From contig NZ_JAFCJJ010000012.1 of the NCBI RefSeq assembly GCF_018131015.1, positions 62,001-126,000 of the forward strand: a stretch of DNA of 64,000 bases, read 5' to 3'. A program made the position numbers and the translations under genes. Below are positions 25,312-34,439 of the stretch, in pieces (the stretch's first letter is position 1; each line of letters begins with the position of its first letter). The notes beneath the pieces are model-generated. The model was given only the letters and a program-made list of their open reading frames with translations, was not told where the DNA came from and did no database searches. Source of the stretch: Bradyrhizobium diazoefficiens (lineage in GTDB: Bacteria; Pseudomonadota; Alphaproteobacteria; Rhizobiales; Xanthobacteraceae).

Positions 25312-27591
25312 ATGGATTCGATCGTCCAACCCGCTGCCGCGGAGCAATCGTCCCCGTCGCGCAACCGGCTGCTGCTGACGGTCTACACGGCGGCGATCTT
25401 CGTCAGTGCGCTGCTGCTGTTCTCCGTGCAGCCGCTGTTCACGAAGATGGTGCTGCCGCGGCTTGGCGGCTCGCCGGCGGTGTGGTCGGTGGCGATGGTG
25501 TTCTTCCAGTCGCTGCTGCTGGCGGGCTACGCCTATGCGCATCTCCTGATGCAGGTGAGGCACCGCGTCGTTCCCGTCGTGGTGCATCTGGTGCTGCTGA
25601 TCGCGGCGTTCGCGACCCTGCCGCTCGGCATCGCCGGTGCCTATGGCGAGCCGCCGGCCTCCGGCTACGCGTTCTGGCTGCTCGGCCTGTTCGTGCTGTC
25701 GATCGGCTTGCCGTTCTTCGCACTCGCCGCCAACAATCCGCTGCTGCAGGCCTGGTTCGTCCGCACCGGCCATCCCGACGGCCATGATCCCTATTTCCTC
25801 TATGCCTCCTCCAACATCGGCAGCTTCCTCGCGCTGTTGTCCTACCCGTTCCTGCTGGAGCCGATGTTCACGCTGCACGCGCAGAACCGGCTCTGGACCG
25901 CTGGCTACGGCCTCCTGATCCTGCTGATCACGGCTTGCGGCGTGCTGCTGCTGCGCTCGCCGAAACTGGCCGTGGCCGATGAGCGAGCGGTGGATGCGAA
26001 CGCGCCGGCACCAGGCCTGGTGACGCGGCTGCGCTGGATCTTCCTCGCCGCCGTCCCGTCGGGCCTGTTGATCGCCGTGACCGCGCATATCTCGACCGAC
26101 GTGGCGGCCGCGCCGCTTCTGTGGGTGCTGCCGCTGTCGCTGTACCTCTTGACCTGGGTGGTGGTGTTCCAGTCGCGGCCGCTGCTGCCGCACAAATGGA
26201 TGCTGATGCTGCAGCCGGTCGCGATCGCAGGAATCGTCGTCCTGCTCGCCTTCGGCGGCGAGCAGAATCTGCTGCTCACCCTCGGCGGCCATCAATTGTG
26301 CTTCTTCGTGATCGCGATGGCCTGCCACGGCGAGCTGGCGCGGACCCGGCCGGCGGCAAAGTACCTCACCGGCTTCTATGTCGCGCTGTCGTTCGGCGGC
26401 ATGGTCGGCGGGCTCTTTGCCGGCCTCGTTGCGCCCTTCACCTTCTCCTGGATCGCGGAATATCCGATCCTGGTGGCGCTGGCCGCGCTGTGCCGGCCGC
26501 CGGCGAACGAACGCCTTGCGCGTATCGTCAAATGGTACTGGCTGGCGCTGGCCGCGCTCGCGGTGGCCCTGATTGCCCCGTCCTACGCTACCGGCAAGGT
26601 GCCGACCTGGCTCGAGGATCATCGCGTCTGGGTAGCCGGCGCCGTCGGCGTGCTCGCCGCGCTCCTGGCGCTCGCGCTCAATGCCGGCCGCTGGAAGATC
26701 TTTGCCACAGTCGCACTCGCGCTGGCCTTGACACGGATCTATCCGGCGGACGAGGGCCGGGTCACCACCGTGCGCAGCTTCTTCGGCGTGCACAAGATCG
26801 TGGAGACGCCCGGCGGCTATTTCCACGTGCTGATGCACGGTACCACCATTCACGGCGCCGAGCGCTTCCGCAACAATGACGGCACGCCGGTCACCGGGCG
26901 GCCCGAGCCGATCACCTATTATCACCAGGATGGCGGCATCGGTCAGGCCATCACCGCGATCCGCGAGCGCAAGGGCGCGCCGCTCAGGGTTGCCGCGATC
27001 GGGGTCGGCTCCGGCACGCTCGCCTGCGCCGCCGAGCCGGGCGAGAGCTGGACCTTCTTCGAGATCGACCAGTCCATGGTCGATGCCGCGCGCGACCCGA
27101 AGAATTTTCGCTTCATCTCGACCTGCCTGCCGGATCTGAAGCCGGTGATCGGTGACGCACGCTTGACCTTCGCGAAGGAGCCCGACGGCATCTACGATCT
27201 CATCATCGTCGACGCCTATTCGTCGGACGCGATCCCGATTCATCTCGCGACCGAGGAGGCGATGAAGATCTACAAGGACAAGCTCGCCCCGCATGGCGCG
27301 GTGGTGATGCACGTCTCCAACCGCCATCTCGACCTCGAGCCGGTCGTGGTCGGGATTGCCGACGCCAACGATCTCAAGAGCTGGGTCTTCAACGAGGATT
27401 CGGGCCGCGACGGCGACTACATCTTCTCGACCGACGTCGTCATTTCCGCGCGCGAGGCCGACGACGTCGGCAGCATTGCCTCCGCCAAGCAGTGGGAGGA
27501 GACCGAGGCCGACGACAGGGTGCGGGTCTGGACCGACGACTATTCCAACATTCTCGGCGCACTGTACCGGCGCCTGAAGAACGGGGAGTAG
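25312..27591 (+). CDS. Membrane-fused spermidine-synthase-like protein
   Basis: 759 residues. The first 500 or so are hydrophobic with many membrane segments (first LLLTVYTAAIFVSALLLFSV near residue 20). The last 230 form a soluble aminopropyltransferase-like Rossmann domain: ITYYHQDGGIGQAI, VAAIGVGSGTLACAA (SAM/dcSAM glycine loop), FFEIDQSMVDAA, and the catalytic-loop region DAYSSDAIPIHLATEEA. The arrangement matches fused MFS/spermidine-synthase family proteins. Whether it makes spermidine is unproven; the substrate-binding residues differ from SpeE. The start is the ATG at 25312. The frame upstream to 25222 lies in the repeat-flanked gap. Confidence 0.85.
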   Translation: MDSIVQPAAAEQSSPSRNRLLLTVYTAAIFVSALLLFSVQPLFTKMVLPRLGGSPAVWSVAMVFFQSLLLAGYAYAHLLMQVRHRVVPVVVHLVLLIAAFATLPLGIAGAYGEPPASGYAFWLLGLFVLSIGLPFFALAANNPLLQAWFVRTGHPDGHDPYFLYASSNIGSFLALLSYPFLLEPMFTLHAQNRLWTAGYGLLILLITACGVLLLRSPKLAVADERAVDANAPAPGLVTRLRWIFLAAVPSGLLIAVTAHISTDVAAAPLLWVLPLSLYLLTWVVVFQSRPLLPHKWMLMLQPVAIAGIVVLLAFGGEQNLLLTLGGHQLCFFVIAMACHGELARTRPAAKYLTGFYVALSFGGMVGGLFAGLVAPFTFSWIAEYPILVALAALCRPPANERLARIVKWYWLALAALAVALIAPSYATGKVPTWLEDHRVWVAGAVGVLAALLALALNAGRWKIFATVALALALTRIYPADEGRVTTVRSFFGVHKIVETPGGYFHVLMHGTTIHGAERFRNNDGTPVTGRPEPITYYHQDGGIGQAITAIRERKGAPLRVAAIGVGSGTLACAAEPGESWTFFEIDQSMVDAARDPKNFRFISTCLPDLKPVIGDARLTFAKEPDGIYDLIIVDAYSSDAIPIHLATEEAMKIYKDKLAPHGAVVMHVSNRHLDLEPVVVGIADANDLKSWVFNEDSGRDGDYIFSTDVVISAREADDVGSIASAKQWEETEADDRVRVWTDDYSNILGALYRRLKNGE

Positions 27592-27609
27592 CCGCACGTT
27601 TCGAGAATC

Positions 27610-27729
27610 TCGTGCCCCGGACGCAGCGCAGCGCTACTTCAGCGGTGCGCTGCAGAGCCGGGGCCTAGGACCTCTGGGTCCCGGCTCTGCGTCGCGTCAT
27701 TTCATGCCGCGCCGCGTCCGGGACACGCG
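27610..27729. repeat. Intergenic palindromic repeat, type A (copy 4)
   Basis: About 120 bp between convergent genes. CTCGTGCCCCGGACGCAGCG and an inner AGAGCCGGGGCCTAGG face GGGTCCCGGCTCTGCG and CGCGTCCGGGACACGCGA. Its location between two gene ends would allow it to act as a two-way terminator. Confidence 0.75.
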
Positions 27730-27739
27730 ATCAAAAACT

Positions 27740-28720
27740 TTACGGCGTGACCGGCGTGGCGGGCGGCAGCGCAATTCCCTTCTCGCCCGCGACCTGCCGC
27801 AGCAGGTCCGGACGGTCGGAGATGATGCCGTCGACGCCCAGCTCGATCATCCGCGCCATGTCGTCGGGCTTGTTGACCGTCCAGACCACGACGCGCAATC
27901 CGAGCCCATGGGCTTCCTCGACCAGCGGCGCGGTCACGTCGCCGAAATAGGGCGACCACACGGCGCCGCCGGCGGCCTTGATCGTGCGCGGCAACGAGCC
28001 GGCGTGATCAGCCGGGCTGAATCCGGCCGTCCAGCTGGTGGCCTTGTCGAGCGCGACGGTCGGAGCTTGGCCGCGCTGGAGCGTGAGGTACACGGTCGGG
28101 ATCATCAGTGCCTGCCGCTGGACCAGAAGCAGGGTTCGCCAGTCGAACGACTGGATCATGACGCGGTCGGCAAATCCCTCGGCCTCGATGAGGCCGAGCA
28201 GCCTGGTGACAAAGGCCTGCGGGGCGAGGGTTTCGTCCGGACGGTTCGGGTCGATCTTGGTCTCGATGTTGAACCGAACGTTCGTGTTGCCGGATTTGCG
28301 AACCAGCGCGAACACCTCCTTCAGCGTGGGAATGCGCGTTCCCGGCACGGCACGCTGGTTGGGGAACTGTCTGGCATAGGCACTGTCCGGCTGGATCTGG
28401 CCGACGTCGTATGTCTTGACCTCGGCAAGCTGCAACTTCGCGAAGGGCGTGCCCGGCGGGGCGACATAGGCGCCGGTCGCATCCCGCGCGAGATCCGGAT
28501 TGAGGCTGCGCTCGTGCGACACCACAACCTCGCCGTCGGCGGTGATGCCGACGTCGAGCTCGAGCGTATCGACGCCCATCGACAGTGCGTTGGCAAAGGC
28601 CGGCAGCGTGTTTTCCGGCAACAGCGCCCGCCCGCCGCGATGCGCCTCAAGATCGAATCCCATGGCCTCTCCCGTCGCGAGGAGACAGAAAACGACTGCT
28701 GCGACACGCAATGACATCAT
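27740..28720 (-). CDS. Glycerophosphodiester phosphodiesterase, exported
   Basis: 326 residues. The signal peptide MMSLRVAAVVFCLLATGEAMG indicates periplasmic location. The GDPD catalytic signature is at the start of the mature protein: DLEAHRGGRALLPENTLPAF, with His, Arg and Glu, followed by the metal ligands in TLELDVGITADGEVVVSHE. It hydrolyses glycerophosphodiesters to glycerol 3-phosphate and an alcohol. The start at 28720 (or MSLRV, 3 bp later) is chosen because the preceding open frame lacks signal-peptide character. It lies downstream of the acyl carrier gene on the same strand, with 169 bp between. Confidence 0.9.
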   Translation of the reverse strand: MMSLRVAAVVFCLLATGEAMGFDLEAHRGGRALLPENTLPAFANALSMGVDTLELDVGITADGEVVVSHERSLNPDLARDATGAYVAPPGTPFAKLQLAEVKTYDVGQIQPDSAYARQFPNQRAVPGTRIPTLKEVFALVRKSGNTNVRFNIETKIDPNRPDETLAPQAFVTRLLGLIEAEGFADRVMIQSFDWRTLLLVQRQALMIPTVYLTLQRGQAPTVALDKATSWTAGFSPADHAGSLPRTIKAAGGAVWSPYFGDVTAPLVEEAHGLGLRVVVWTVNKPDDMARMIELGVDGIISDRPDLLRQVAGEKGIALPPATPVTP

Positions 28721-28889
28721 GAGCCGGGCCAGGCAAGGGCGGCGGTGTCCGCCGCGGGGTCGGATCGAGCAATAGTCGGCATCGACGCTGCCGTCCACTC
28801 GGCAATACGAACCGCGGAGGAAGAGCTGCGGCCCGCTTCAGCCGCTCTCAGGCGGTGGGGCGGATGTCGCGCGTGTCGGCGAGAAGCCG

Positions 28890-29102
28890 CTACAGCGCCT
28901 CAGCCGTTGGGCGGTCGCGAAAGTCGCCAGTCGACAGTTCGACGTCGCGCTGCTGCTCGAGCTCCATCATCAGATGGACGAGCACTGCCGAATCAAGCCC
29001 GAGGCGGTTGAATTTCGTGCCGGGGTCGACCCGCTCCCTTGAAATTCGCAGGATATTTGCCAGCGCAGTCACGCAAAAATCCGAAATCTGCGCGCGCGTC
29101 AT
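28890..29102 (-). CDS. Stand-alone acyl carrier protein
   Basis: 70 residues from the ATG at 29102 (MTRAQISDFCVTALANIL). The phosphopantetheine attachment motif is LGLDSAVLVHLMMEL, with Ser as the modified residue, in a four-helix acyl carrier fold. The acidic Asp before Ser and the DS-[AV]-x4-L spacing are conserved. It has no ketosynthase or AMP-ligase beside it. Similar one-off carrier proteins in rhizobia serve specialised lipid or amino-acid-linked synthesis, but the partner cannot be named here. Confidence 0.8.
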   Translation of the reverse strand: MTRAQISDFCVTALANILRISRERVDPGTKFNRLGLDSAVLVHLMMELEQQRDVELSTGDFRDRPTAEAL

Positions 29103-29308
29103 GTCGTTTCCCGGAAACAGTTGGAACGACAATACGGGTGACCCGGAGGTTGTCAATTTGGCCGGAACCTGGCGGCGTTGAAGGTTGGGGATTGTTGCGC
29201 TTCGTGCGAGTCCTGTGATTCCTCCGGTGCCGTTCGCGCGGGCGGTTGACGGCCGCGGCGGGAGGCAGAAACTGGTGGTCCAAGGAAACTGCACCGGGAG
29301 CTATTCGC

Positions 29309-30574
29309 ATGCGGCGTATCCTCTTGGGGATGATAATGGCAGCTCTCATGGTTGGACAGGCCGCGGCCGGGGACGTGTTGTCGGGCGCGAGCCTCATGGA
29401 AGACGTGGCGCGCTACGCGTCATTCGGCCTGCACCGGTTCGGCTCGCCCGGCGATCGCGCGACCGCCGACTGGATCGCCGGTGAATTGAGCGCCGCCGGC
29501 TTTGCGATCAAATTCCAGCCTGTCGTTCTCGGCCGGCAATATGTCGTCGAGCGTGCCAGCGCGGAGGCGGCCGGGACGAGGATCGAAGCGACGCCGTTCT
29601 GGTGGCCGCCGGAGGACAAGGCGAGCTTCCGTCTTTCCGCGCCGCTCGCGCGCGACGGCGAAGTCGCCGGCAAGATCCTCTGGATCGAGCTGCCCTTCGA
29701 CCGCGGCGCCTATCTTGGACCCGGCCATCGCGCGGCAATCACTGAAGCGGCTGCGAAGCAGCCCGCCGCGATCCTGCTGATGATCGGCAATCCCGCCGAC
29801 GATCGCTTCGCCTACAATGTGACACAGGAGGATGCGCCCTGGCCGGTGCCGGTGACGGTGGTCGGCGCCAAGGCGCGCGGCGTGTTTGACCGCGCGCTGG
29901 CCTCGGGCGCGCCGGTGACGTTCGACGTCGCGGGCCATTACCAGCGGAACGTCTCGGGCCGCAACGTCATCGCCGAGATCGGTGCGGGCCGCGCGCCGAC
30001 CATCGTCGTCTCCACGCCGATGACCGGCTGGTACACTTGCGTCTGCGAACGGGGGCCCGGCATCGCCAATTTCCTCGCGCTGGCGCGCACGGTCGCTGCC
30101 GAAAAATGGCCGGCGCACTTTGTCTTCATCGCCACCGCCGGCCACGAGATCGGCCATGGCGGCATGGAATTGTTCCTGAAGCAGGGCGCGCCCGCCCCGA
30201 AGGACACGCTCGCCTGGATTCATTTCGGCTCCTCGAACGCGTGCTACGCCTTCGCGGAGGGCGCCCGCACCGACCGGCCCGAGGAGGAGCGCTATCTGGT
30301 GCTAAGCAAATCGGCGGTTGCGCTCACGGATGAGGCCTTCGCCGCGGTCGCGGCCAAGCGCCTTGTGACGGAAAAGCAGGCGGTCGGGGAGCTGCGCGAC
30401 GTGCATGCGGCGGGCTACGCCAATTTCCTCGGCATGGCCGGGCGCCACCGCACCTTCCATACGCCGGCGGACGATCTCGGCGCCACCGGGCCCGACATCC
30501 TCGAGCCGGTCGCCCGTGCGTTTGTCGATGCTGCGCGAAAGATCGTCGAACGCGGCGACGCCGCGTTCAGATAG
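29309..30574 (+). CDS. Exported M28-like peptidase-family protein with altered metal ligands
   Basis: 421 residues. The signal peptide MRRILLGMIMAALMVGQAAAG supports export. Overall layout resembles the M28/PA-associated fold: FGSPGDRATADWIAGELSAAGF, then GRNVIAEIGAG, then a GPGIANFLALART helix and a C-terminal RHRTFHTPADDLG. The usual metal-binding H-x-D of M28 is replaced by TPMTGWYTC (about 236-244), and the GEE catalytic block by TAGHEIGHGG (278-286), which contains HExGH. The C-terminal His is kept. The start is the ATG at 29309. Catalytic function is therefore uncertain. Confidence 0.75.
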   Translation: MRRILLGMIMAALMVGQAAAGDVLSGASLMEDVARYASFGLHRFGSPGDRATADWIAGELSAAGFAIKFQPVVLGRQYVVERASAEAAGTRIEATPFWWPPEDKASFRLSAPLARDGEVAGKILWIELPFDRGAYLGPGHRAAITEAAAKQPAAILLMIGNPADDRFAYNVTQEDAPWPVPVTVVGAKARGVFDRALASGAPVTFDVAGHYQRNVSGRNVIAEIGAGRAPTIVVSTPMTGWYTCVCERGPGIANFLALARTVAAEKWPAHFVFIATAGHEIGHGGMELFLKQGAPAPKDTLAWIHFGSSNACYAFAEGARTDRPEEERYLVLSKSAVALTDEAFAAVAAKRLVTEKQAVGELRDVHAAGYANFLGMAGRHRTFHTPADDLGATGPDILEPVARAFVDAARKIVERGDAAFR

Positions 30575-30652
30575 AGCATGATCCGGAAGGCGTGGAGCGG
30601 TTTTCCCTCGCGACAAACGCGGAACGCGTTTGCGCGGAGGTCATGCTCAAGA
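30573..30652. repeat. Intergenic palindromic repeat, type G
   Basis: Occupies the gap between the convergent M28-like and L,D-transpeptidase genes. GAGCATGATCCGGAAGGCG on the left pairs with GGTCATGCTC on the right (8 bp perfect outer arms) around GGAGCGGTTTTCC and an inner CGCGGAACGCG. It resembles a widespread rhizobial repeat, and may act as a terminator for both genes. Confidence 0.7.
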
Positions 30653-30659
30653 AATAGCG

Positions 30660-31472
30660 TCAGTTCTGGTAGTTATAGTCGCGCGGCTGATAGTACTGCC
30701 GGGGTTGCTGCTGCTGGTAGTAGTAGCCCTGCTGGCCGTAGCCCTGATTGTAATATTGCTGCGGCGGCTGTGGCTGATAGACCTGCGGCTGCTGGTAGAC
30801 CTGCGCGTCATAGAGCGGGCGGCCGACCGGGCGCGGGGCCGGATAGCGCGCGCCGGTGTCGCTGCCGTCGGCCGGGTAGATGTAGTTGTCGTCCTGCGGC
30901 ATGTAGCGGCGTGCCTGCGCCTGCGGCGCCAGGTCGACGGGAGCGCCGGCCGTGGCGTACTGCTCCTCGGCGGGCGGCGCGGTGCGGGCTACCGCCGTGG
31001 GGGCGCGGCCGCGCGGATTGCGGGCGAGCGCGACCTGCGCCGAGCCAGTCAACGTCACACTGGTGTTGAGCACGCCCTGCTGCTGCACCAGCGCGTAGAG
31101 CGTCGAGGCATTCTGGCGCGACAGCCGCACGCAGCCATGGGAAGCGGGTGAGCCGAGACGGCCGACCGAGTCGGTGCCGTGGATGGCGTGACCGATCTTG
31201 GTGAAGAAGATCGCGTGCGGCATCGGCGCGTCGTCGAATTCCTTGGAGTAGTGATCCTCCTCCATGCGGAAGGCGCGGAACGCGCCGTTCGGCGTCTCGC
31301 GCGAGGGGATGCCGGTCGACACCGGCCAGCGGTAGCGCGTGGCGCCGTCGACGACGACGGTCATCAACTGGTTGTCCTTGTCGACGGTAATGTCGACCTT
31401 GGCCTGCGCGGTGCCCGCGCCCAAAAGCATCAGGGAGAAAGCGATGAAAAATGAACGCATCTGGAAACGCAT
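30660..31472 (-). CDS. L,D-transpeptidase (YkuD family) with Tyr/Gln-rich tail
   Basis: 270 residues. The signal peptide MRFQMRSFFIAFSLMLLGAG is followed by a YkuD domain. The catalytic sequence is AIHGTDSVGRLG with His98, then SHGCVRLSRQNA with nucleophile Cys114. Such enzymes make 3-3 cross-links in peptidoglycan or attach proteins to it. From about residue 175 the protein is low complexity, ending in a Tyr-, Gln- and Pro-rich tail. Start chosen at 31472 so that the signal peptide is at the N-terminus. The promoter lies in the 192 bp gap upstream (31473-31664). Confidence 0.9.
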   Translation of the reverse strand: MRFQMRSFFIAFSLMLLGAGTAQAKVDITVDKDNQLMTVVVDGATRYRWPVSTGIPSRETPNGAFRAFRMEEDHYSKEFDDAPMPHAIFFTKIGHAIHGTDSVGRLGSPASHGCVRLSRQNASTLYALVQQQGVLNTSVTLTGSAQVALARNPRGRAPTAVARTAPPAEEQYATAGAPVDLAPQAQARRYMPQDDNYIYPADGSDTGARYPAPRPVGRPLYDAQVYQQPQVYQPQPPQQYYNQGYGQQGYYYQQQQPRQYYQPRDYNYQN

Positions 31473-31664
31473 TTGAGTTCTGGCCTCCGGCCTGTTCACG
31501 CAAGCGCCGCGGCTCTTTCGTCCCGGCCTGGACTATGCCGGTAATCCGGCTTTCGTTCCAGCGGCCTGCCCGTCCATCGTTAACGTGATGCCGGACGTTG
31601 GCAAGGCCGCCCCGTGGCGCGCCGCCCGGGGCGGCGCTGACATTTTCGCGAGCGGGACGCTCGG

Positions 31665-32422
31665 TCAGTTCTTCAGGCGGTATCCGGTTCGGAAAATCCA
31701 CCAGATCACGACCAGGCAGGCCACCAGGAACGCCAGCGTCATGCCGATGCTGACGATCGGGCTGACATCGGCGATCTCGTAGAAGCTCCAGCGGAAGCCG
31801 GAGATCAGATAGACGACCGGGTTGAGCAGCGCCACCGAGTGCCAGGCGGGCGGCAGCATGTTGATGGAGTAGAAGCTGCCACCGAGGAAGGTCAGCGGCG
31901 TCACCACCAGCATCGGGATCATCTGCAGCTTCTCGAAGCCGTCGGCCCAGATGCCGATGACGAAGCCGAACAGGCTGAAGGTCACCGCCGTCAGCACAAG
32001 GAACGTCAGCATCCAGACCGGATGGAGAATATGCAGCGGCACGAACAGGCCGGCGGTGGCGAGGATGATCAGGCCGAGGATGATGGACTTGGTTGCCGCC
32101 GCCCCGACATAGCCGAGCACGATCTCGAAATAGGAGATCGGCGCCGACAGGATCTCGTAGATCGTGCCGGCGAATTTCGGGAAGTAGATGCCGAACGAGG
32201 CATTGGCGATGCTCTGCGTTAGCACCGAGAGCATGATCAGGCCCGGCACGATGAAGGTGCCGTAGCTGACGCCCTCGACCTGGCTGATGCGCGAGCCGAT
32301 CGCGGCCCCGAACACCACGAAATAGAGCGAGGTCGAGACCACCGGCGAGACGATGCTTTGCAGCAGCGTGCGCCAGGTGCGCGCCATTTCGAACAAGTAG
32401 ATGGCGCGGACGGCGCGGTAAT

Positions 32423-32426
<4 letters not shown>
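31665..32426 (-). CDS. ABC-2 type exporter permease
   Basis: 253-residue integral membrane permease with about six hydrophobic segments. ATWRTLL-like N-terminus MNYRAVRAIYLFEMARTWRT and the ABC-2 motif region PISYFEIVLGYVGAAATKSI, then LTFLGGSFYSINMLPPAW, are typical of the DrrB/NodJ family. Its start overlaps the ATPase stop by 4 bp (ATGA), so the two are translationally coupled and form a simple two-gene exporter. The open frame extends upstream into the ATPase gene as a shadow. The exported substrate is unknown; NodIJ and multidrug exporters are close relatives. Confidence 0.92.
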
Positions 32427-33346
<920 letters not shown>

Positions 33347-33620
33347 GAGGGCCGGAAGGCTTGGGGAGGGAGGCTGGAACCGTCCGGGAAGGGCAGTCAG
33401 CGGAGCCCTGAAATAGGAACGCCCTTGCCCGGCTTCAATCGCCCGGAGAAAAATGGCCTCAAAGCGGGCGCATCGGTGGCTGGTTTCGGGCAAGTGTTGC
33501 GCGATGGTCACGGGCGGCGGCTAAGATCGCTGTTCACGCGGCTCTTTGTTGCGTCTGCGAGCAGGCCGTGGCTACGATTCCGGCCAATTGCAAAGCGTTT
33601 TGTCCCCAGGGAAACCATCG

Positions 33621-34337
33621 ATGACACCGAACGGCCGTTACGCAGCCGCATCCTGCCGATTCTTCGCCATCCGCGCATGCGCGATGGGACTGATTCTGCT
33701 GGCAGCCGTTGCCATGAGCCCGACCACCGCCAGGGCGGCACCGGCTCAGGCCGTGGCGACGACGCATGTCTACCTGCTCCGCGGCGTGCTCAACATCTTC
33801 TCGCTCGGGCTCGACACGATCGGCGCCCGGCTGCAGGCGCAGGGGATCCCGGTCACGGTTGCCAACTTTGTGTCCTGGTCCTCGCTCGCGGACGAGGCCG
33901 CAACCGCCTACAAGGCCGGCCGCCTCAAGACCATCGTCCTGGTCGGCCATTCCTCGGGCGCAACCGCGCTGCCCGACATGATCGCCAAGCTCAATCATCT
34001 CGGCGTTCCCGTGAAGCTCGCGATCGGCCTCGACTCCGTGTTCAAGACCAGGCTGACGACCGGCGCCGAGCGCTACATCAATATCTATATCGGCGATGGT
34101 CCCGGCGAGCCGGTGCGGGCTGCGGACGGCCTCCGCGGCAAGCTCGACAATGTCGACGTCCGCGGCAGCGGCGTCGGCCACATCTCGATCGACAAGAACG
34201 AGGCGATCCAGCGCCGCGTCATCGCCGAGATCGACGCCGCGATCATGCGCTCGCGCGCACCGGCCGCTCCGGTTGCAGAACCCGGTGCGCCCAGGCAGGC
34301 GCGCTCGGCGGCGGCAACGGCTCCGGCGCGGAACTAA
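33621..34337 (+). CDS. Exported alpha/beta-hydrolase-like protein
   Basis: 238 residues. A signal peptide is followed by VYLLRGVLNIFSLGLDTIGA, then the nucleophile elbow LVGHSSGATALPDM, then AIGLDSV with a candidate Asp, YINIYIG, and GSGVGHISIDKNEAI with a candidate His. The triad Ser-Asp-His is thus complete. It is clearly homologous to the next gene (YLFRG..., GHSMGG, TIDPAH, SHVNIEKS), so the two are tandem paralogues. The start is the ATG at 33621. Possible role: cell-envelope lipid or polyester hydrolysis, but no substrate can be inferred. Confidence 0.8.
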   Translation: MTPNGRYAAASCRFFAIRACAMGLILLAAVAMSPTTARAAPAQAVATTHVYLLRGVLNIFSLGLDTIGARLQAQGIPVTVANFVSWSSLADEAATAYKAGRLKTIVLVGHSSGATALPDMIAKLNHLGVPVKLAIGLDSVFKTRLTTGAERYINIYIGDGPGEPVRAADGLRGKLDNVDVRGSGVGHISIDKNEAIQRRVIAEIDAAIMRSRAPAAPVAEPGAPRQARSAAATAPARN

Positions 34338-34439
34338 GCGCCTCGGCCCGACCGGCCGGACGCCCCAAATTCCACCCAATCGGTGGTCACTAAGCCCGCG
34401 GGGGAGGGCTGTGCCTTCCGTGGTGAGACTGCTGGACTG

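Noticed and set aside
25042..27597. Open frame of 851 codons on the - strand opposite the spermidine-synthase-like gene, and similar long frames at 3383-5821 and 15800-18058
   Set aside because: High GC leaves stop codons rare in antisense frames. The translations are low-complexity Arg/Ala/Gly/Asp/His strings without domains, and each lies across clearly homologous genes on the + strand.
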